From assembly GCA_963678445.1 (NCBI GenBank), contig OY782877.1, positions 3,348,001-3,412,000 of the forward strand: a stretch of DNA of 64,000 bases. Reading direction: 5' to 3'. Source of the stretch: G963678445 sp963678445. GTDB taxonomy: Bacteria; Hydrogenedentota; Hydrogenedentia; Hydrogenedentales; G963678445. A program made the translations under genes and the position numbers. The notes beneath the pieces are model-generated. The model worked only from the letters and a program-made list of their open reading frames with translations. It ran no database searches and was not told the origin of the DNA. Of the stretch, positions 8,571 to 18,175 are shown one piece after another; position 1 is the first letter of the stretch; each line of letters begins with the position of its first letter.

Positions 8571-9503
8571 ATGGCGACAATGTTTCCAGGCAAAGAGGCC
8601 TATTTTGAGGGTAAGTATGTGCCGACAGAGGATGCTAAGCTGAGTATCATGACGCATGCGTTTAATTATGGTACGGGCTTGTTTGAGGGGATTCGTGGGT
8701 ATTATGCCGCGGATGAGGATAATATTCTGGTGTTCCGTTTGAAGGAGCATATGGATCGTTTTGTGCGCAATTCGCGCGTGTTGTGTATGGATTATGCAGA
8801 GACGCAGGAGGAGATGGAGGAGATTTGTGTAGAGTTGATTCGTCGTAGTGGATTCCGCAAGGACGGGGTCTATCTGCGGCCGATTGGCTATAAGAGTGAA
8901 CTGTCGTTGGGACCGACGGTGAAGGACGTGGAGACGAGTTTTTGCTGCTATTTAATCAAATTGGGCGATTATTGCGATATCGAGTCGGGTTTGGATGTGG
9001 CGGTGACGTCGTGGCGGCGTTCTTCGGATAATGCGATTCCGAGTCGGGTGAAGGCAACGGGTAGTTATATCAATTCGTCGTTGGCGGCAACGGAAGCGAA
9101 GCAAGCGGGTTTTCATGAGGCTATTTTCCTGCGTAATGATGGGTCGGTTGCTGAAGGTAGCGCGATGAACCTGTTTATGGTGATGGATGGGAAGCTGATT
9201 ACGACGCCGACATCTGCGGATATTCTGGTGGGGATCACGCGCAACACGATCCTGCAGTTGGCCAAGGAGCAGTTGGGCCTGGAGGTTGTGGAGCGTACGA
9301 TTTCGCGTACGGAACTGTATGTGTGTGATGAGCTGTTTTTCTGTGGCACAGGCGCACAAATCGCGCCAGTGCGTTCGGTGGATCGCCGTCTGCTGGGGAG
9401 TGGGGAGCCGGGTGCGATTACGAAGCAGTTGCAGGATCTGTATTTCCAGGTGGTGCAGGGCAAGGTGGAGGCGTATCGCCACTGGTGCACGCCGGTTTTC
9501 TAG
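8571..9503 (+). CDS. ilvE: branched-chain amino acid aminotransferase
   Basis: A class IV PLP-dependent transaminase (310 residues) that converts the 2-keto acids of valine, leucine and isoleucine to the amino acids using glutamate. Motifs: MTHAFNYGTGLFEGIRGY near residue 25, LRPIGYKSELSLG, the PLP lysine K161 in SRVKATGSYINSSLA, EGSAMNLFMV and GITRNTILQLA. The ATG at 8571 is preceded by AAGGAAAGG with 10-base spacing; upstream in-frame starts are less likely. Length fits the family. A clear rho-independent terminator follows at 9533. The biosynthetic partner ilvB lies far away at 51.8 kb. Confidence 0.95.
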   Translation: MATMFPGKEAYFEGKYVPTEDAKLSIMTHAFNYGTGLFEGIRGYYAADEDNILVFRLKEHMDRFVRNSRVLCMDYAETQEEMEEICVELIRRSGFRKDGVYLRPIGYKSELSLGPTVKDVETSFCCYLIKLGDYCDIESGLDVAVTSWRRSSDNAIPSRVKATGSYINSSLAATEAKQAGFHEAIFLRNDGSVAEGSAMNLFMVMDGKLITTPTSADILVGITRNTILQLAKEQLGLEVVERTISRTELYVCDELFFCGTGAQIAPVRSVDRRLLGSGEPGAITKQLQDLYFQVVQGKVEAYRHWCTPVF

Positions 9504-9532
9504 GCGTTGTCTCAATAGATTGCTACGGAGGG

Positions 9533-9574
9533 AGCGCTTGCGCGATAATGCAAGCGCTTCTTTTTTTGTTTTAT
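9533..9574 (+). terminator. rho-independent terminator after ilvE
   Basis: Perfect 9-bp stem AGCGCTTGC (9533-9541) with GCAAGCGCT (9550-9558), an 8-base loop, then TCTTTTTTTGTTTT. Confidence 0.9.
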
Positions 9575-9605
9575 TGGCAGCTCAGGTAAATAGAGAGGAA
9601 ATATC

Positions 9606-9902
9606 GTGCTACGTCGTATTTTTGGATGGCGTTTTTGGCTGAACTATCTTGTTTCGCTGTTGGTTACCTGCTGGTTGCCGTTGCAGTATGTGACGATTAC
9701 CACGGAGACGGGGGAGGTCGTCAGCCGTCAGGCGATCCCGGTATATCGTTGTTACTGGTATTGGGCAACGCATTTTACCACGAGTAGTCTTACGGCGATA
9801 CTGCTTCATCTGGGAATCTGTTTCGGGGTCTGCGTTTTTGTGTGGGGGGGGCTGGCGTGGGGAACACGCAAGCAGGAGCAGGGAGAGGAAAAGTCGGTAT
9901 GA
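9606..9902 (+). CDS. small membrane protein of unknown function
   Basis: A 98-residue protein starting with GTG at 9606, with GAGAGGAA ending 5 bases upstream. Two membrane segments: FWLNYLVSLLVTCWLPLQ (10-27) and SLTAILLHLGICFGVCVFVWGGLAWG (60-86), with a short exposed loop between them and a charged C-tail. Its stop overlaps the start of the aldolase gene (ATGA), so the two are likely co-translated. No family recognised. Confidence 0.6.
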   Translation: MLRRIFGWRFWLNYLVSLLVTCWLPLQYVTITTETGEVVSRQAIPVYRCYWYWATHFTTSSLTAILLHLGICFGVCVFVWGGLAWGTRKQEQGEEKSV

Positions 9903-10561
9903 CGGAGCAAGCATGGCGAGAGCAGATGTGTGCGGTGGGGCGTCGTCTGTATGCCAAGAATATGGTGGCGGCGACGGATGGCAATATTAGTGTGCGTTTG
10001 GGGGAAGATCGGTATTTGTGTACGCCGAGTGGCGTGTCGAAGGGGGATATGCAGCCGGAGGATATGTTGGTGGCGGATGGGCAGGGGCGTAAGGTGGAGG
10101 GCAAGGGGAAGGTGACGTCGGAGTTTTTTACGCATCTGGCAGCGTATGAGGAACGGGCAGATATTACGGCGGTGGTGCATGCACATCCACCGGTGGCGAC
10201 GGCGTTGACGTTGGTGGGGATTGACATGACAAAGCCGATTGTGCCGGAAGTTATTATGGGCCTGTTGGCGATTCCAACGGCGGGCTATGCAACACCGGGA
10301 ACGGTGGAGGGAAGCGGGGTGGTGCGCGAACCGATTCGGCAGTTTGATGCGGTACTGTTGCAAAGTCATGGAGCCATCACGGTGGGGGATTCGCCTTATG
10401 CGGCCTATTTAAAATTGGAGAAGGTCGAACATACGGCGCAGGTGTTGCAGTCGGCCTATTTGTTGGGTACGCCACGCCAGTTATCCGCTGTTGAGGTGGA
10501 GAAGCTCATGCGTTTTCATGCAACGCCGGGGGAAGAGACGCCGCAGTATCCTTTCCTGTAG
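9899..10561 (+). CDS. class II aldolase/adducin family protein (L-fuculose-phosphate aldolase-like)
   Basis: A 220-residue zinc-dependent aldolase of the FucA/AraD type, cleaving or epimerising a sugar phosphate. Zinc ligands are visible: H94 and H96 in VVHAHPP and H157 in LQSHGAITVG; the catalytic acid is likely the Glu in VTSEFFTHL (near 75). ATDGNISVRLG and TPSGVSKGDM match the phosphate-binding N-terminus. ATG at 9899 is chosen because it overlaps the preceding stop and has GGGAGAGGAAAAG upstream. FucA-like aldolases often act in salvage of fucose, rhamnose or methylthioribulose phosphate; no kinase or isomerase lies beside it, so the substrate is open. Confidence 0.85.
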   Translation: MTEQAWREQMCAVGRRLYAKNMVAATDGNISVRLGEDRYLCTPSGVSKGDMQPEDMLVADGQGRKVEGKGKVTSEFFTHLAAYEERADITAVVHAHPPVATALTLVGIDMTKPIVPEVIMGLLAIPTAGYATPGTVEGSGVVREPIRQFDAVLLQSHGAITVGDSPYAAYLKLEKVEHTAQVLQSAYLLGTPRQLSAVEVEKLMRFHATPGEETPQYPFL

Positions 10562-10595
10562 TGGGCGTGAGGATATAGGACAGCGGGGGCGGTAT

Positions 10596-11555
10596 TTAGT
10601 CCAGGGTGGGGATGATGCGGGGGGCGGTGTGGAAGAGCCACCAGATGTGTTCGACAACAGCGGTGAGGCGGTTGTGGGTGATGACTTTACCGGGGGCAAA
10701 GGCCGCTTCCCAGTCTGCTTTGCGTGCACCGCTGTCGCAGCTGGTGAGGTATACGAACTGCAGGGCTTTGTTTTTGGGCATGAGCGCGACATCCTGGGGT
10801 TTGATGTAGCCCTCTTTGAGGAGCAGGCCGGGGGCGAGGCCGTGGGAGCCAATGAAAATAAAACGGCCGTGTTGCAAGGCCTCGGCGATGCTTTCGCGAC
10901 TAACGGGGGCTACCTTGACGGCGTGTTCCCCCCATTTCTTATGGGCTTCCAGGGAAACGCGATACAAGCCTAGGGGGAAAATCCAGTGGGGAAAGACATC
11001 CACGTCTTCGTAGAGCATATATACGGCTGCGTCGGGGGTTTCATTTTGCGCCAGATGGTTGGCGTGCAGGGTAAAGGGGAGCAGCAGGGCGATGGTGGTG
11101 TACAGGAGAAGCAGCAGAACTGTGCTGGTATGTCTGCAAAGGGGCCTTTTGGCAATACGGGCCACGATGGGCATGGGATGTGAGGAACCGAGGAGGGCCA
11201 GAAATAGGCCGTATCCCCAGAAAACCAGCCAGGCGAGCAGGAGGCGACGGTTGAGGGCGAAGAGGTGCGGTTCGGGATGGGTGGCGTCGTAGAAGGGACG
11301 TTGATAAATGAGTAAATAGGAGAGAATCAGAATAGTAAGCAGGAAGGTGATGAGGATGAGGAAGAGTATGAAGAACAGTGCAAGGGCCTGGTTTTGATGA
11401 TGGTGAAAAAAGGAGTAGTTTTGGGGCTGTTTTTCTGGGGTGTCCCGATGCTTGGAAAAGATCTGGGTAAGATCAAAAAAAGGTGCTGCCCCAAGGTAGC
11501 AGAGAAGGGCGAGAAAGCGTGTTTTCCAGGGGGTATGTAGGGCAGGTTTTGTCAC
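10596..11555 (-). CDS. membrane protein with C-terminal caspase-like His/Cys domain
   Basis: A 319-residue protein. The N-terminal half carries four hydrophobic segments (LALLCYLGAAPFFDL at 13-28; ALALFFILFLILITFLLTILILSYLLIY at 57-85; LLLAWLVFWGYGLFLALLG; STVLLLLLYTTIALLLPF); the first two resemble DUF4870/Tic20-like proteins. The C-terminal ~140 residues look soluble and contain FIFIGSHGLAPG with H238 and FVYLTSCDSG with C273, each after a hydrophobic strand, as in caspase/CHAT/gingipain-fold proteases. The role is unknown; membrane-tethered proteolysis is inference. The GTG start at 11555 lacks a clear ribosome-binding site. It is convergent with the aldolase gene. Confidence 0.7.
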   Translation of the reverse strand: MTKPALHTPWKTRFLALLCYLGAAPFFDLTQIFSKHRDTPEKQPQNYSFFHHHQNQALALFFILFLILITFLLTILILSYLLIYQRPFYDATHPEPHLFALNRRLLLAWLVFWGYGLFLALLGSSHPMPIVARIAKRPLCRHTSTVLLLLLYTTIALLLPFTLHANHLAQNETPDAAVYMLYEDVDVFPHWIFPLGLYRVSLEAHKKWGEHAVKVAPVSRESIAEALQHGRFIFIGSHGLAPGLLLKEGYIKPQDVALMPKNKALQFVYLTSCDSGARKADWEAAFAPGKVITHNRLTAVVEHIWWLFHTAPRIIPTLD

Positions 11556-11705
11556 AGGATATACTCGTATGTAAAAAGGGGTTCCTCAATGCACTTCTGC
11601 GGTGTATATATCGTATACCGGTAGGAAGGGGCAAGTTTTTACGGTAGATTTTTCGTCTTGATATTCCAAAGCTTGCATGGCATGCTCAATAGAGAGCACA
11701 TTTTT

Positions 11706-11806
11706 AGCTACTGAAATTTCAAGAGCTGTCATAAAGAACGAGATTTTTACTGTGTTTTGGGAGGGTAAGATCGTACCTCTTGCCTGCGGTCGTTGGGCCG
11801 CGTCAG
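11706..11806 (+). repeat. dispersed intergenic repeat (R5)
   Basis: Copy with CTACTGAAATTTCAAGAG, GTCATAAAGAACGAGATTTTT and terminal hairpin GCGGTC-GTTG-GGCCGC at 11786-11801, where a G-U pair replaces an A-U pair. It points toward the cyclic-nucleotide-binding gene whose ATG is 23 bases downstream. Confidence 0.8.
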
Positions 11807-11828
11807 GCCTTTTTGGGGAGCGTGCAGT

Positions 11829-12440
11829 ATGGAAAATGATACAAAACCGCAGGTGCGTAAGGAACTGATTGCCGCGTTAACCAAGTCATCCTTGCTGCAA
11901 TTTGTGGGGCATAGCGATAAGCATGCGTCGGAGTTGCGACATATGTTCAGGACGGCGAAGGTGGAGTCGTATAAACGAGGGGACCATATTATCGAGGAGG
12001 GCCAGGCGGGGGATTGTATGTATTTTTTGGTGCGGGGCAAGGTAAAGGTTAGCATTGGCTTTAAGTCGATTTGTGTATTGGAGGAGGTGGGGGATGTTTT
12101 CGGCGAGATGGCGGCGATTACGGGACAGTTGCGTTCGGCCACAGTGACGGCTTTGTCGGAGGTGACGTGTCTGATGACGGATACGAAGTTTATGCGTTCG
12201 TTGAAGCATGAGCAGCGCATGTCTTTTCTCTATGTTTTGCAGCAGGGCCTGACGAAAACACTGACGTCGCGCCTTAAAACAACCAGCGAGGAATTGGTGG
12301 AGCTGAAGGATTCGTTGGAGACGGCGCAGGCGGAGATTGGGGAATTGCATCAGACGAACAGCAAGTTGGTGAAGGAAAACAGGCAGCTCAAGGATCAGGT
12401 TTCCGGGCGGGTGTATCTGGCGCCTCGAGATACTAAGTAG
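11829..12440 (+). CDS. cyclic-nucleotide-binding domain protein with C-terminal coiled coil
   Basis: A 203-residue protein. Residues 20-140 form a CRP-type cNMP-binding domain (YKRGDHIIEEGQAGDCMYFLVRGKVKVS, VGDVFGEMAAITGQLRSATVTA; the GEMAAITGQLRSATV segment occupies the phosphate-binding cassette position, where FGExAL...RAA is usual). The expected CRP/FNR helix-turn-helix is absent. Instead residues 150-195 are a predicted coiled coil (LKTTSEELVELKDSLETAQAEIGELHQTNSKLVKENRQL). It is therefore more likely an effector-sensing partner protein than a transcription factor. ATG at 11829 has GGGGAG 8 bases upstream; longer in-frame starts lack a site and run into the repeat R5. Confidence 0.8.
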   Translation: MENDTKPQVRKELIAALTKSSLLQFVGHSDKHASELRHMFRTAKVESYKRGDHIIEEGQAGDCMYFLVRGKVKVSIGFKSICVLEEVGDVFGEMAAITGQLRSATVTALSEVTCLMTDTKFMRSLKHEQRMSFLYVLQQGLTKTLTSRLKTTSEELVELKDSLETAQAEIGELHQTNSKLVKENRQLKDQVSGRVYLAPRDTK

Positions 12441-12474
12441 TGACGGGCGTTTTTCTTGTGCCGTGTTTTTTTAC

Positions 12475-12521
12475 AGCGGGCGATCTTTCCTGCGCATAGC
12501 AAGGAAAGATCGCCCGCTTTG
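12475..12521 (+). terminator. strong stem-loop between convergent genes
   Basis: A perfect 17-bp inverted repeat, arms 12475-12491 and 12502-12518 (AGCGGGCGATCTTTCCT and its complement), 10-base loop. The T-tract after it is short (TTTG), so termination strength is uncertain. It lies between the convergent cNMP-binding and pseudopilin genes. Confidence 0.65.
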
Positions 12522-12569
12522 TCTGCGCAGCCCATGGCTTACGCATTGGAGTACCCGGGGGGGCTGCGC

Positions 12570-13538
<969 letters not shown>

Positions 13539-13583
13539 AAACACCGAGTTCCTTATGGTAAACGTAGGTGAGCTCAATATGAT

Positions 13584-14270
13584 TTATTCTTCGGGTATGC
13601 TTTCGCTTTCCGGAAGTGGCGGCCTGTCGCTATCATCAGGAGGATTTTTCGGTGGGTTGCCATTGCCAAATTGTGGCGGTGCCTCGCCACGCATGAAAGG
13701 GGGGCGCCTGTTTGGTCGATTGCCATTTTCTGGGCGCATATTGCCATCGGGGCGGGGTCCTCGTCGGCCTTCTCCATCGGGACGACCTCGACGTCCTCCT
13801 CTGGGAGGGCCACCCATTCCCAGCAAACGCCGCTGCAAAGGAGGGAGAGTTTCCAGTTGCGCCATTTGTTCTTCAGAAAGAAAAGATTTTAACTGCGCCA
13901 TGTATTTTTCTGACGCCTTTTGACGGTTTTCAAAAAAGGTTTTTCGGTCGGTGGCACCTTGACTGAGCAAAGCCTTCATCTCGCGGTGTTTCGTTTCAAG
14001 GAGATCCTGCAATGCCGCGACCTGTTCGTCATTCAAGCCCAGTACTTCACGCAATGAAGCCATCTGGCGCATGGCTACGATTTCCGACTCGCGTTCTGGT
14101 TCCATAGCTAAATCACCGACGCGCTCTGCACGCTGCTGATGTCGATTGAACATCCAAATACCCCATGCGGCGAAAGCGACTAGATACAATGCGCCAAGTG
14201 CGGCGAGGATTTTTTTCCATTTTGCGATGCTTTCTTTTTCTTGAGACTTCTTTTGCATCATTTCCGTCAT
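13584..14270 (-). CDS. membrane-anchored protein with coiled-coil and Pro/Gly/Arg-rich tail
   Basis: A 228-residue protein with one N-terminal membrane segment (ILAALGALYLVAFAAWGIWMF, about 21-41), a helical region with repeated LxxxQ patterns (LGLNDEQVAALQDLLETKHREM and SFLSEEQMAQLETL) resembling Spy/CpxP-type LTxxQ proteins, and a low-complexity tail from about residue 148 rich in Gly, Arg, Pro and Asn. ATG at 14270 is listed, but AGGAG sits better for an ATG at 14261. Probably in an operon with the pseudopilin-like gene downstream. Function unknown; a periplasmic chaperone or pilus accessory role is only a guess. Confidence 0.6.
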   Translation of the reverse strand: MTEMMQKKSQEKESIAKWKKILAALGALYLVAFAAWGIWMFNRHQQRAERVGDLAMEPERESEIVAMRQMASLREVLGLNDEQVAALQDLLETKHREMKALLSQGATDRKTFFENRQKASEKYMAQLKSFLSEEQMAQLETLPPLQRRLLGMGGPPRGGRRGRPDGEGRRGPRPDGNMRPENGNRPNRRPPFMRGEAPPQFGNGNPPKNPPDDSDRPPLPESESIPEE

Positions 14271-14413
14271 GCTCCTGCCCGTGTTTTAAGAGAGTCGCTT
14301 CTAGAGCGGATGGTTTATAGCATTTGTCTGGTGAAACCCCATTTTGCCCATTAAGTTCCCTGTATGGTTTCAGAAAAATGGCATGGATACGTTGAACTAG
14401 ATTACATGCGGCA

Positions 14414-14705
14414 AAGTGGCCAGCGCCACCGGCAAGATTTATGGTCCTTACCGTACCTGAGCGCAGTAAAAATTTTGGTTTCTCAGACAACGTTTCAGAT
14501 TTAAGTCGCCTGAAGTGGCCAGCGCCACCGGCAAGATTTATGGTCCTTACCGTACCTGAGCGCAGTAAAAATTTTGGTTTCTCAGACAACGTTTCAGATT
14601 TAAGTCGCCTGAAGTGGCCAGCGTTACCGGCAATATTTATGCTTCTTATCGTGCCTGACAGAAAGGAGGTTTTCGATGATTTTTGGAATTTCAGCTGCTA
14701 AAGGA
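14414..14705 (-). repeat. dispersed intergenic repeat, three tandem copies (R6-R8), two identical 99-bp units
   Basis: Units 14414-14512 and 14513-14611 are identical 99-mers; a third, diverged unit starts at 14612. Each unit begins AAGTGGCCAGCGCCACCGG (hairpin stem GTGGC with GCCAC) followed by TATGGTCCTTACCG and GCAGTAAAAATTTTGG. The orientation is that of the minus-strand gene starting at 14270. The rest of the gap 14271-14820 has no gene. Confidence 0.9.
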
Positions 14706-14820
14706 TGCGGTTGCGTTCTGCTTTTGTGTATAGTCTTATGCGTTCGATAGGACTTTTTTTAGTGAACAGCAGCACGGTGAAACGTGTTGTTTATAGCAGC
14801 ATATTTAAGGATAAATTTCC

Positions 14821-16500
14821 ATGGCGGAACAATATATTTTCACGATGTACGGGTTGGATAAGCATTATGGGAAAAAGCATGTTTTGAAGGACATCGGGCT
14901 GAGCTTTTTCCCAGGCGCCAAGATCGGTATTGTCGGAGAGAATGGCGCGGGTAAAAGTACGGTGTTGCGTATCATGGCGGGCGTGGATACTGATTTTGAA
15001 GGGCACGCACAGCTTTCCAAGGGCTATACGGTAGGTTTTGTGCCGCAGGAACCGCAGTTGCCGGTGGGCACGACGGTGCGTCAGGTGTTGGAGAGTGCGT
15101 TTGCCGATACCTTGCGTTTGCTGGCTGAGTTTGAGGCGGTTTCGACACGTATGGGCGAGCCGTTGGATGACGATGAGATGCAGCAGGCCATGGACCAGAT
15201 GGCGGAGTTGCAGGATCAGTTGGATGCTTGTGATGCGTGGAATCTGGATCAGCATTTTAAACAGGCCAGTGAGGCGCTTTGTCTGCCTGAGGATGAGCGC
15301 CTGGTGGAAACGTTGAGTGGTGGCGAAAAACGACGGGTGGCGCTGTGCAAGGCGCTTTTGGAACGTCCGGATCTCTTGCTGTTGGATGAGCCCACGAACC
15401 ATCTGGATGCGGAGACGATTGATTGGCTGGAGGTGCAATTGCGGGATTATCCGGGCACGGTCATTATTGTGACGCACGACCGCTATTTCCTGGATAACGT
15501 CACCCAATGGATTCTGGAGTTGGATAATGGCCACGGGGTGCCATGGGAAGGCAATTACTCGTCGTGGTTGGCGCAGAAGTTGGCGAAGTTTGCGGAGCAG
15601 GAGAAGAAACATTCGCCGCGTGCGCGTGCATTGCAGCATGAGTTGAGCTGGATTCGTATGAATAACAATGAACGCCAGGCGCTGTCGCGGGAACGTATTG
15701 CGGATTATGAGCGTTTGGTGGCGCGTGAAGCTGCGGCACAGAAGCAGGATAACGCCTCGATTCAGATTGCGCCGGGTCCGGAATTGGGTGAACAGGTAAT
15801 CGAGTTCAAGGAAGTCGCAAAAGGATTCGGTGATGCGTTACTTTTTGAAGACCTGAGCTTTCATATTCCGCGGGGTGCCATTGTGGGCTTGATTGGACCG
15901 AACGGTGCAGGTAAAACGACGTTGATGCGGATGGTGTCGCAAAACCAGACACCGGATCAGGGTGAGGTTTGTTTGGGCACTACGGTGTCGCTGGCCTATG
16001 TGGACCAGGAACGGGAAACGATCCAAGGCGATTTGAGTCTGGTGGAGGAGGTTGGCGGTGGTGCAGAAGAAATTCGTATTGGGCAGCGTGTTGTGCCTAT
16101 TCGCCAGTACCTTTCACGTTTTGGTTTCAAAGGGGCGGACCAGCAGAAGAATGCGGACCAACTCTCGGGCGGAGAACGTAATCGTTGTAACTTGGCAAAG
16201 CTGTTGAAGGCGGGTGCGAATGTCTTGCTGTTGGACGAGCCGACCAATGATTTGGATATTAATACGTTGCGTTTGCTGGAAGAGGCCATCCTGGACTATC
16301 GGGGATGTATTCTAGTGATCAGTCACGACCGTTTTTTCCTTGATCGCGTGTGCACGCATTTGCTGGTCTTTGAGGGAGAGGGTATGGTGCGCTTTTTCCA
16401 GGGTAACTATCGTGAGTATGAAACGTGGCGTGCAAAGGAATTGGGTACATCGCTGTATGAGAATCGCCGCAACCGCTATCGTAAGCTGGTGAAGGCATAG
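14821..16500 (+). CDS. ettA: ABC-F ATPase, energy-dependent translational throttle protein EttA
   Basis: A 559-residue soluble protein with two ABC ATPase domains and no membrane segments. Walker A GENGAGKST at 39-47 and GPNGAGKTT at about 359-367; signatures LSGGEKRR and LSGGERNR; Walker B LLLLDEPTNHLD and VLLLDEPTNDLD. The inter-domain linker (about 250-310, QEKKHSPRARALQHELSWIR) matches the EttA P-site tRNA interaction motif region. EttA binds the ribosomal E site and gates entry into elongation according to the ADP/ATP ratio. ATG at 14821 follows AAGGAT. recN follows after one base, so the two are probably one transcript. Confidence 0.93.
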   Translation: MAEQYIFTMYGLDKHYGKKHVLKDIGLSFFPGAKIGIVGENGAGKSTVLRIMAGVDTDFEGHAQLSKGYTVGFVPQEPQLPVGTTVRQVLESAFADTLRLLAEFEAVSTRMGEPLDDDEMQQAMDQMAELQDQLDACDAWNLDQHFKQASEALCLPEDERLVETLSGGEKRRVALCKALLERPDLLLLDEPTNHLDAETIDWLEVQLRDYPGTVIIVTHDRYFLDNVTQWILELDNGHGVPWEGNYSSWLAQKLAKFAEQEKKHSPRARALQHELSWIRMNNNERQALSRERIADYERLVAREAAAQKQDNASIQIAPGPELGEQVIEFKEVAKGFGDALLFEDLSFHIPRGAIVGLIGPNGAGKTTLMRMVSQNQTPDQGEVCLGTTVSLAYVDQERETIQGDLSLVEEVGGGAEEIRIGQRVVPIRQYLSRFGFKGADQQKNADQLSGGERNRCNLAKLLKAGANVLLLDEPTNDLDINTLRLLEEAILDYRGCILVISHDRFFLDRVCTHLLVFEGEGMVRFFQGNYREYETWRAKELGTSLYENRRNRYRKLVKA

Positions 16501-16501
16501 G

Positions 16502-18175
16502 TTGGATAGTTTTCACATGCTTGAAGTACTACGGATTCAAAACTACGTGCTCATAGAATCACTTGAGGTAGATTTCCATTCGGGCTTTAATGTGCTGAGT
16601 GGAGAAACGGGTGCGGGTAAGTCGATTCTGGTGGGGGCGCTGAACCTGGTGCTGGGTGCGCGTATTTCAGGTGATGTGGTGCGTCCAGGCGCAAAGCGCG
16701 CCAAGATTGAAGCAGTATTTCGTATTCCCACAGTTAGTCCCGCGCTCCGGATGTTATTGGAACGCCATGACATTGAGTTGGAGGAGGACGCTCTGATTTT
16801 AGCGCGTGTCGTCACCGCAGAGGGGCGAAGCCGGGGGTATGTTGGTGGGAGTATGGCGCCGTTGTCGGTTTTGTCGGCTATTGGGGATGAGTTAGTTGAT
16901 TTGCATGGGCAACATGAGCATCAGTCGTTGCTAAAGGCGGATCGTCAGCTTGCACTGCTGGATGGCTATGCGCAAGCAGAGACGCTGGCCGAGGAAGTGC
17001 GACGGCGGGTGGGGACGTTGCGTGAGCGTGCGCGTGAAATAGAGGCGTTGCAGCAGGATGATCGGGAACGCATGCGACGCATTGAGTTTTTGCGCTATGA
17101 GGTGCAGGAGATCGATGCTGCGGCATTGTCGCCTGAGGAGGAGGAGGCCTTACAGACCCGTCTGAATCGGATGACGCATGCCGAAACGTTATGCGCGTTA
17201 TCCGTTCAGATCCATGGCATACTGGCGGAAGGCGATGCGGGTACTGTGCTGGATATGTTGCTGAGCGCCAATCATCTGTTGGACGAAGTTGCGGAGATTG
17301 ATGCGTCGTATGCTGATTTGGGCAAGCAACTGACCGAGGCGCAATTCCTGGTAGAGACTGTGGCGCAGGATGTGCGTACGCTGGGTGATGAGGTGGAGTT
17401 TGATTCGCAGGAATTGGAGGAGTTGAACCAGCGTCGTGCGTTGTTAAGTAGCTTGAAACGAAAATATGGTGCATCGGTGGCGGAGGTTTTGGATTATCGT
17501 GACACCGCGGCGGCGGAGTTGGCGGGATTGGAGAACCGGGACACCGTGCTGGAAGAGTTGTGCAGGGCCTATGCGGAGGAGATGGATTCTGTGCAGCAGG
17601 CTGCCGCGCAGCTCTCGAAAAAGCGCCATGACGCAGCGCGAAAACTGGACAAGCAGATCACGAAGGTTTTGCAGGCTTTGGGCATGAAGGGCGCTTCCTT
17701 TTCCATACAGTTAAAATCCGTCGAACTTGGGGGCGGTGGGATCGATCAGGTTGCCTTTATGCTGACGGCAAATGCGGGAGAACAGGCAAAGCCCTTGCGT
17801 CAAGTTGCATCTGGTGGTGAGGTCTCCCGTATCATGCTGGCGCTCAAAACCGTTTTTGCCACCGCTGACAAAATCCCCACCTTAATATTCGACGAAATCG
17901 ATGCGGGGGTCGGTGGCGCTGTGGCGCGCAAAGTGGCCGAGACACTATCGAGCCTGGCGCGCTCGCATCAGGTTTTGTGCATCACCCATCTGGCGCAAAT
18001 TGCCGCCCAGGCACAACACCATCTTCATGTGTCCAAGACGACGGAAAAGAAAACCACCCGAACAACGGTATCAAAGGTGGAGGGGGACGAGCGGGAAAGG
18101 GAGTTGGCCCGTTTGCTTGATGGCTCTATTTCTCCCGTCAGCCTGGCACATGCCCGTGAACTTTTGCATTCATAG
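16502..18175 (+). CDS. recN: DNA repair protein RecN
   Basis: A 557-residue SMC-like ATPase for double-strand break repair. Walker A GETGAGKSI near residues 38-46, a central coiled-coil region (about 150-370), and C-terminal SGGEVSRIMLALK (ABC signature) and LIFDEIDAGVGG (Walker B). GAAGG at 16491-16495 lies 6 bases before a TTG at 16502; by comparison with relatives, which begin MLExLRIxNxxLI, the ATG at 16517 is the other candidate. No SOS operator is seen because the gene is directly behind ettA. Confidence 0.95.
   Translation: MDSFHMLEVLRIQNYVLIESLEVDFHSGFNVLSGETGAGKSILVGALNLVLGARISGDVVRPGAKRAKIEAVFRIPTVSPALRMLLERHDIELEEDALILARVVTAEGRSRGYVGGSMAPLSVLSAIGDELVDLHGQHEHQSLLKADRQLALLDGYAQAETLAEEVRRRVGTLRERAREIEALQQDDRERMRRIEFLRYEVQEIDAAALSPEEEEALQTRLNRMTHAETLCALSVQIHGILAEGDAGTVLDMLLSANHLLDEVAEIDASYADLGKQLTEAQFLVETVAQDVRTLGDEVEFDSQELEELNQRRALLSSLKRKYGASVAEVLDYRDTAAAELAGLENRDTVLEELCRAYAEEMDSVQQAAAQLSKKRHDAARKLDKQITKVLQALGMKGASFSIQLKSVELGGGGIDQVAFMLTANAGEQAKPLRQVASGGEVSRIMLALKTVFATADKIPTLIFDEIDAGVGGAVARKVAETLSSLARSHQVLCITHLAQIAAQAQHHLHVSKTTEKKTTRTTVSKVEGDERERELARLLDGSISPVSLAHARELLHS

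Noticed and set aside
14414..14611. Direct repeats as a possible CRISPR array
   Set aside because: The 99-bp units are contiguous and identical without spacers, and no cas genes are present.
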